A stretch of DNA of 43,644 bases, from contig JALSSF010000151.1 of NCBI GenBank assembly GCA_026984375.1, positions 1 to 43,644 on the forward strand, written 5' to 3'. Position numbers and translations under genes: made by a program. The notes beneath the pieces were generated by a model that was not told the origin of the DNA, did no database searches, and saw only the letters and a list, made by a program, of their open reading frames with translations. Source of the DNA: Methylothermaceae bacterium. GTDB taxonomy: Bacteria > Pseudomonadota > Gammaproteobacteria > Methylococcales > Methylothermaceae. This document shows, piece after piece, positions 38,580-43,644 of this stretch (the stretch's first letter is position 1; every line of letters starts with the position of its first letter).

Positions 38580-39857
38580 ATGGTCTCTTTGCGACGAGGT
38601 CTGGCGGTCCTGGGTTTTTTTCTGGTCGCCGCCGGGGTGAGGGCGGTGGACGTGAGTGCGATCCTGGAGACCCGGTTGCAGGTGGACAACCGTTTCAATC
38701 GCAGCGCTCGGGTTCTCGGGGAAGTCTGGGGGGATGCGGATCTGGCGGGTCGCGACTGGCAACTTCACGCCTCGTGGGTCGGGCGCATGTCCAGCTTGCC
38801 GGACGACAGCGGCGGGCGCTTGTATCAGGGATTCTTGGCCAAACGCTGGCCTTGGTTGAACAGCGTGGTACGCCTTGGCCGGTTCCAGCGCGCCGACGTG
38901 GCCGGCCTGTATCTGCTCGACGGCGCCCAGTGGGATTATCAGGTTGGCGGCTGGCAGGTCCAGTGGTACGGTGGGCGGCCGGTGCGCCTCGATCACGTGC
39001 GCTCCGTGCAGGCGGATTTCGCCTACGGGGTGAATCTGTCCCGCCGGGAAACCGTCGATTGGAGCTTGGGCGGATGGCGATGGTCGGGTTATCGGCTGGG
39101 AGTGGGTTTCCAGGGATTCCGCCGGAACGGCGATCCCTCCCGGCGTCTGCAGGCCCGTGGTGGCGTGTATGGGACGTGGGGGAGCGGACGGGTCTGGGAG
39201 GTCAATCTGGCGGCGGTGTACCGCTTCGATCGCCGCCGTTTCGAGGACGTCTGGTTCCAGGGATTCGTCGATCTGCCGCAGCGTTTCCGCTTTCGCGGTT
39301 ACTACGAGTACTACCGTCCCCGCGCCCCCTTTCCCACCTTCCGCGAGCGTTTCGTCAGCGCCTACGCCCTGGGGGAGCAGAGCCTGTTGCGTCTGGGGTT
39401 GGAGCGGCGGCCGAAGCCGTCGCTGCGTTACTTCGTCGTCGGTCAGCGGGCCACCCGGGCCGACGGCTTCGACGGCTACGGTATCCGGGCGGGCGGTGAC
39501 GTCGGCTGGCGCGATCACCGGTGGTCGGTGGTTTACGACTATCTGGAGATCGGCTATGACGACGCCCACAGTGCCTACGGCCAGTGGCGCTACGTATGGA
39601 ATTCGCGCCTGGAGAGCCGGTTGAACGTGGCGCTGCGGCGTGAGCGGAAACTGTTGTACGGGGACAACTGGGCCCGCGGTGGGGAAGTTGGGCTGCGCTA
39701 CCTGTTCAGCACGGCCACGGTGGTGGATCTCAGCGTCTCCTACGTCGCCAACAGCCGCCGGCGTGACGATTACGTGGGGGCCGTGCGTCTCGTCTACTAT
39801 TTCGACCGATTCCGGCCCAAGCAGGAGAGAGAAACGTGCGCGGCATCGTGCTGGTGA
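38580..39857 (+). CDS. Putative outer-membrane beta-barrel protein (porin-cytochrome conduit candidate)
   Basis: Signal peptide; many alternating aromatic/polar strands (WQLHASWVGRM, WQVQWYGGRPV, VWEVNLAAVYRF, RFRGYYEYYRP, WSVVYDYLEIGYD, VVDLSVSYVANS, VRLVYYFDRF); no heme motif. Confidence 0.75.
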   Translation: MVSLRRGLAVLGFFLVAAGVRAVDVSAILETRLQVDNRFNRSARVLGEVWGDADLAGRDWQLHASWVGRMSSLPDDSGGRLYQGFLAKRWPWLNSVVRLGRFQRADVAGLYLLDGAQWDYQVGGWQVQWYGGRPVRLDHVRSVQADFAYGVNLSRRETVDWSLGGWRWSGYRLGVGFQGFRRNGDPSRRLQARGGVYGTWGSGRVWEVNLAAVYRFDRRRFEDVWFQGFVDLPQRFRFRGYYEYYRPRAPFPTFRERFVSAYALGEQSLLRLGLERRPKPSLRYFVVGQRATRADGFDGYGIRAGGDVGWRDHRWSVVYDYLEIGYDDAHSAYGQWRYVWNSRLESRLNVALRRERKLLYGDNWARGGEVGLRYLFSTATVVDLSVSYVANSRRRDDYVGAVRLVYYFDRFRPKQERETCAASCW

Positions 39858-40423
39858 TCGTCATGCTCTGGTACGCCATCGGCGGGGCCGCGGAGAAGGA
39901 AAAGCGCTGGTGGGAGAAGCGTGAGGCGCGCAAGCCGGACATTTATTTCCCCCACAACGTCCACATGCCGGTGATGAAGCAGGAAGGGGACGTGTGCATG
40001 CTGTGCCATTCCTTCCAGAAGACCACCGAGACCGATCCGAAGGTGCTCGAGGCCCTGAGCGCGATCGCCAACGAGCCCCTCAAGGCGGTATGCCACGATT
40101 GTCACGTCGTCGAACGGCGGGCGCCGTGGCGCTGCGACCTCTGTCACCCGGACAAGACCAAGATCTGGCCGGCGGATCACGATTTCGACTATGTCCGCCA
40201 TCACGGTCACGCCGCCCGGCGGAACGAAAAGGCCTGCCGCGAATGCCATCTGGATCTTTCCTATTGCACCGACTGCCATTTCCGCCGCGACGTTTCCGGC
40301 ATCGGCTACCACCCCCTGGGTTACATCACTCTGCACGGCATGGAGGCGCGCACCATGCCTTCCAACTGCGGTCGTTGCCACAACAATTTCTACTGCGACC
40401 GTTGTCACGCGAGGCGGCGATGA
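39836..40423 (+). CDS. Secreted heptaheme-type c-type cytochrome (GTG start)
   Basis: AGGAGAGAAAC-GTG; N-terminal hydrophobic signal; CMLCH, CHDCH, CDLCH, CRECH, CTDCH, CGRCH, CDRCH. Confidence 0.9.
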   Translation: MRGIVLVIVMLWYAIGGAAEKEKRWWEKREARKPDIYFPHNVHMPVMKQEGDVCMLCHSFQKTTETDPKVLEALSAIANEPLKAVCHDCHVVERRAPWRCDLCHPDKTKIWPADHDFDYVRHHGHAARRNEKACRECHLDLSYCTDCHFRRDVSGIGYHPLGYITLHGMEARTMPSNCGRCHNNFYCDRCHARRR

Positions 40424-41379
40424 GAAGGTTGTTGATCGTCTGGTTGCTGTGGATGGCTGCCACCCCTGCCTTCGCGGTCGAGACCCACGACGTTTCCCTG
40501 GCGCAAGGCCGGCTTCTGCTCACCGAGCGTCACGAGGGTTGGGGCAAGGGGCGCTGCCAGAGTTGCCACGTCCTGCGGATGATCCACGGGGACGCCCCCC
40601 ATATCCGGGATATCGTCCGCGCCAAGGGTTTCGACACCTGCGGCGGTTGCCACGGCGACAACGGCGCCGGTGTCGAACGCCGCTGCGCGATCTGCCACAA
40701 CCCTCGGGACCTGCCGGCATCACCTTATCTGACGGGGATTCACGCCCACGACTTCACCATCGACGGCGACCGACCCCTGGCGGACGGCGATTGCATGATC
40801 TGCCACTGGGCCGCGGACATGGACGGACGCTGGGAGATCGATACCGACCTGACCCGGTTCCCCGACGCCGCCGGTTTCGATCGCCCTTACCGGCGGGAGT
40901 CCGAATTCTGTCTGCGCTGCCACAACCGCAGTCACCAGCAGCCGGGTTTCCCGGTGCGGGCGCGGGACTATCTCGACCCGCTGGTGGCCGTCGAGGAAAG
41001 CTGGCGCTACATGGATTATCACGGCTGGGCGGTCGGCAGCGGCGACCGAATCTTCGCCGGTCTGCGCGACGGTTATCGTTACGGCACCGAGCTGGCCTGT
41101 ACCGAGTGCCACGCCATGCACGGCACCGACAACCCCAAGCTGATCCTCGACGACAGCCGCAAGGGGGCGTTCGGTCTGTCCTTCCGGGACCGGGGCGTGC
41201 CGGTGCAGGTGTTCGCGCCGGGGGACTATTCCCAACTGTGCGTGCTCTGCCACGCCATGACCACCCCGCTGGAGGACGCCCATATCGACACCGGCAACGG
41301 TCTTTCCGGCGTCCACCAGGTGGGGGGGGACTGCACCCTGTGTCACACCCACGGCCGGGCGGCCCAGGTGGGCTTATGA
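40420..41379 (+). CDS. Secreted octaheme-type c-type cytochrome (319 aa)
   Basis: Signal MRRLLIVWLLWMAATPAFA; CQSCH, CGGCH, CAICH, CMICH, CLRCH, CTECH, CVLCH, CTLCH. Confidence 0.92.
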   Translation: MRRLLIVWLLWMAATPAFAVETHDVSLAQGRLLLTERHEGWGKGRCQSCHVLRMIHGDAPHIRDIVRAKGFDTCGGCHGDNGAGVERRCAICHNPRDLPASPYLTGIHAHDFTIDGDRPLADGDCMICHWAADMDGRWEIDTDLTRFPDAAGFDRPYRRESEFCLRCHNRSHQQPGFPVRARDYLDPLVAVEESWRYMDYHGWAVGSGDRIFAGLRDGYRYGTELACTECHAMHGTDNPKLILDDSRKGAFGLSFRDRGVPVQVFAPGDYSQLCVLCHAMTTPLEDAHIDTGNGLSGVHQVGGDCTLCHTHGRAAQVGL

Positions 41380-42254
41380 GGCGGACGTTCCTGTTGGCGT
41401 GCTGGTTCGGGCTCCAGGCGGCCGCCGCGGCGGAAGAAAAGCCGAAGGTGCCGCCGTTGCATCACCTGGTGGAGGTGACCGTGCCGGAAACCATGAAGGT
41501 GGATCCGGCCTTGCCGCTGCCGGCGGACCGCAAGCTCGTCTGCCGTGTCTGCCACGGCATCGAAGACATCGACAAAATGGAGTTCGACGAGGTGGACAAG
41601 GACGATCCGAAGTTTCTGCGCGGCGGACCGTACCGCCGCCTGACCGACTTCTGCTTCCGTTGCCACGACCGCGAGCGTCACCGGCGTCCCAACGTTCATG
41701 CCATGCTCGACGACAACGGCGAGATCATCGAGGAAAACTGCCGTTACTGCCATCGCAAGGTCCTGAAACGGGACCGCCGCTACCGCCTCGACGAGATCGA
41801 ACTGAGGGCACCGGTGGACAAGCTGTGCTGGGGTTGTCACCTCAAGACGCCCCATCTCAACGCCCTGGTCCATCAGGTGAAACCGTCCGACAAGGTCAAG
41901 GAGCAGCGCAAGCGCTTCCTGGCCGAACATCCCGAGGTCCTCCTGCCGTTGACCGCCGACGGCAGGGTGACCTGCATCACCTGTCACACCCCCCATCCGC
42001 CGGGGGTGCTGGACGAGAAATTGCCGGCCGCTCGGCAGGCCGCCACCGCCGAGGTCGAGGAAGCCCCGGTGTACGCCGACAGTCCGTGGGCCGCCACCAT
42101 CGCCGAGGACAAGCGCGAGCGGTTGGCGGAACTGAGCCGCCGCCTCGGCCGGCCGCTGGATTACCGTTACCGTCAGATTCAAAAGGAAGCCTTGCTGCGC
42201 CTGCCCGCCAAGGACGGGCAGCTGTGCCGGGCCTGTCACGTGTTCGATGAATAA
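41376..42254 (+). CDS. Secreted hexaheme-type c-type cytochrome (292 aa)
   Basis: Signal MRRTFLLACWFGLQAAAAA; CRVCH, CFRCH, CRYCH, CWGCH, CITCH, CRACH. Confidence 0.92.
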   Translation: MRRTFLLACWFGLQAAAAAEEKPKVPPLHHLVEVTVPETMKVDPALPLPADRKLVCRVCHGIEDIDKMEFDEVDKDDPKFLRGGPYRRLTDFCFRCHDRERHRRPNVHAMLDDNGEIIEENCRYCHRKVLKRDRRYRLDEIELRAPVDKLCWGCHLKTPHLNALVHQVKPSDKVKEQRKRFLAEHPEVLLPLTADGRVTCITCHTPHPPGVLDEKLPAARQAATAEVEEAPVYADSPWAATIAEDKRERLAELSRRLGRPLDYRYRQIQKEALLRLPAKDGQLCRACHVFDE

Positions 42255-42278
42255 GATCGCCATTCGGAGGTTATCGCC

Positions 42279-43313
42279 ATGAGAGTCTGGTCCATCGCCC
42301 AACGCTGGCACAAGGTGCCGAAGATGCAAAAGTTCCGCTACGGCGTTATCGCCGCCTCCTGCATCGCCTTTCTCGGCCCGCTGGCCTTTCTTCCCCAATT
42401 GGTGGGCAACGAAGACCTGTGCGGGGTGCTGTGCATGCGCCGCTTCTATCTCTATTTCCCGGGCATGAGTTTCGAGGATCTGTGGATGCACGTGTCGGTG
42501 GCCTGGATCGGGGTCATCGCCTTCTTCACCATCATTACGGTCACCTTCTTCTTCGGCCGCCTTTGGTGTTCGTTTTTGTGCCCGGTCGGTGGCCTCAGCG
42601 AGCTGGTCAGCCGGGCGCTGGGGGAGCGCTGGAAGATCGATTTCCGCTTCCTGCCCCAGGTGCCGATCCGCTATGGCTATCTGGCCACCTACATGGTGCT
42701 GCTGCCGATGCTGGGGGTGAGCGCCTGCACCCTGTGCAACTTCGTCACCGTGCCGCGCCTGGTGACCGCCGTCACCGGCGGTGCCGCCGGTCTGGCGTTT
42801 CTCTTTTCCACCATCGGCCTGGTGAACCTGGCCATGCTGCTGCTGCTCGGTTTCTTTTCCGCCAAGGGGCGGGCCTACTGCCAGTTCATGTGCCCCATCG
42901 GCGCCCTCGACGCTCTGGTCAACCGCCTGGGGGCCAAGTTCCGCTTCACCTACCACATCCGCGTCGAGCGCAGCCGCTGCACCGGTTGCAACGAATGCGC
43001 CAAGGCGTGCATGTGTGGCGCCATCAAGATGGTGGACCGCATCGCCGTGGTGGACCAGACCTCGTGCATGTCCTGCCACGATTGCGTCGATTCCTGTGAG
43101 TGGCACGCCATCGAATGGACCCCGGGGCCGCGCAACAAGACCCCCAAACGCCTCAAGAAAGGGGTGCAGATCTACCCCGAGCCCCAGTGGCAGGCGTTCG
43201 CCCCGGCGATGGGGGAGGGGATTCCCTGGCCTCGGATCGTCAACGCCCTGATCGTCGCCACCGCTTCCGCGTTCGTGCTCTACACCTCCTACACCGCATG
43301 GATCGCCCATTGA
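42279..43313 (+). CDS. NapH/NosR-like polytopic membrane protein with two 4Fe-4S ferredoxin motifs
   Basis: TM segments; CSFLCPVGGLSE and CQFMCPIGALDA (CX3CP); CTGCNECAKAC and CMSCHDCVDSC ferredoxin motifs. Confidence 0.88.
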   Translation: MRVWSIAQRWHKVPKMQKFRYGVIAASCIAFLGPLAFLPQLVGNEDLCGVLCMRRFYLYFPGMSFEDLWMHVSVAWIGVIAFFTIITVTFFFGRLWCSFLCPVGGLSELVSRALGERWKIDFRFLPQVPIRYGYLATYMVLLPMLGVSACTLCNFVTVPRLVTAVTGGAAGLAFLFSTIGLVNLAMLLLLGFFSAKGRAYCQFMCPIGALDALVNRLGAKFRFTYHIRVERSRCTGCNECAKACMCGAIKMVDRIAVVDQTSCMSCHDCVDSCEWHAIEWTPGPRNKTPKRLKKGVQIYPEPQWQAFAPAMGEGIPWPRIVNALIVATASAFVLYTSYTAWIAH

Positions 43314-43644
43314 CATTCGTCCGCTTGCTGCTGGCGGCCGGCCTGGTGTTCGCTGTGGCAGCGGTCTGGGCCGGTCCGCGTCAGGCCGATCCCGACGGCT
43401 GTCTGGTGTGCCACGCCCTGCCGGGGTTGGAATACATCGACGCGCAGGGGGTGCGGCGCACCGCCACCATCGACCGGCACGCCTTCTACGGTTCCCTCCA
43501 CGGCAGCGTGCCCTGCCGCGACTGTCACCGCAAGATCCGCGACTATCCCCACGATCCCAAGAACGGCTACGTGGACTGCGGCGCCGCCTGCCACGTGGAA
43601 GAGCCGTCGGAGGCCGAGGCCTTCAGCCATCGCGACATCGTCGA
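43298..43644 (+). CDS. Secreted multiheme c-type cytochrome, 3' truncated by window edge
   Basis: ATG 43298 overlaps the previous stop; signal LTFVRLLLAAGLVFAVAAVWA; CLVCH, CRDCH, and CGAACH (CX3CH). Confidence 0.85.
   Translation, partial: MDRPLTFVRLLLAAGLVFAVAAVWAGPRQADPDGCLVCHALPGLEYIDAQGVRRTATIDRHAFYGSLHGSVPCRDCHRKIRDYPHDPKNGYVDCGAACHVEEPSEAEAFSHRDIV

Noticed and set aside
35304-39569. 1421-aa open reading frame on the minus strand across the cytochrome genes
   Set aside because: It is antisense to clear multiheme CDSs with signal peptides; the product is low-complexity (V/A/H/D rich) and looks like a GC-rich shadow ORF.
40191-42254. 687-aa ORF start upstream of the hexaheme cytochrome
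   Set aside because: The N-terminal ~395 aa are an out-of-frame reading of the octaheme gene; the real start is ATG 41376 with a signal peptide.
43066-43080. CMSCH motif in the NapH-like protein counted as a heme site
   Set aside because: It is part of CMSCHDCVDSC, a 4Fe-4S ferredoxin motif in an Fe-S protein, so not counted as heme.

Overview
This is a GC-rich chromosomal window that looks gammaproteobacterial; I did not identify the species. About 35 kb is ordinary housekeeping sequence: eno-ftsB-ispD-ispF-truD-uppP, then yceD-rpmF-plsX-fabHDG-acpP-fabF-pabC-mltG-tmk-holB-pilZ-tatD, htpG, a tRNA-Val(CAC), lon/hsp20, NAD salvage pncA/pncB, and a ccmCDEFGHI cytochrome c maturation operon read on the minus strand. 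The accessory region is 35.0-43.6 kb, divergent from ccm. It encodes a 935-aa octaheme-type cytochrome with one CX4CH site, a tiny membrane protein with a CAGCGSC motif, a putative outer-membrane beta-barrel, three further secreted multiheme cytochromes (7, 8 and 6 motifs), a NapH/NosR-like polytopic Fe-S membrane protein, and a truncated cytochrome with a CX3CH site. That is at least 32 predicted heme-attachment motifs. The layout suggests an uncharacterised trans-envelope electron conduit or respiratory system. The ccm/cytochrome intergenic region carries two 19-bp palindromes and a well-spaced sigma54-like promoter. No CRISPR array, transposon or phage element was seen. All family calls come from reading motifs by eye; no database search was run.
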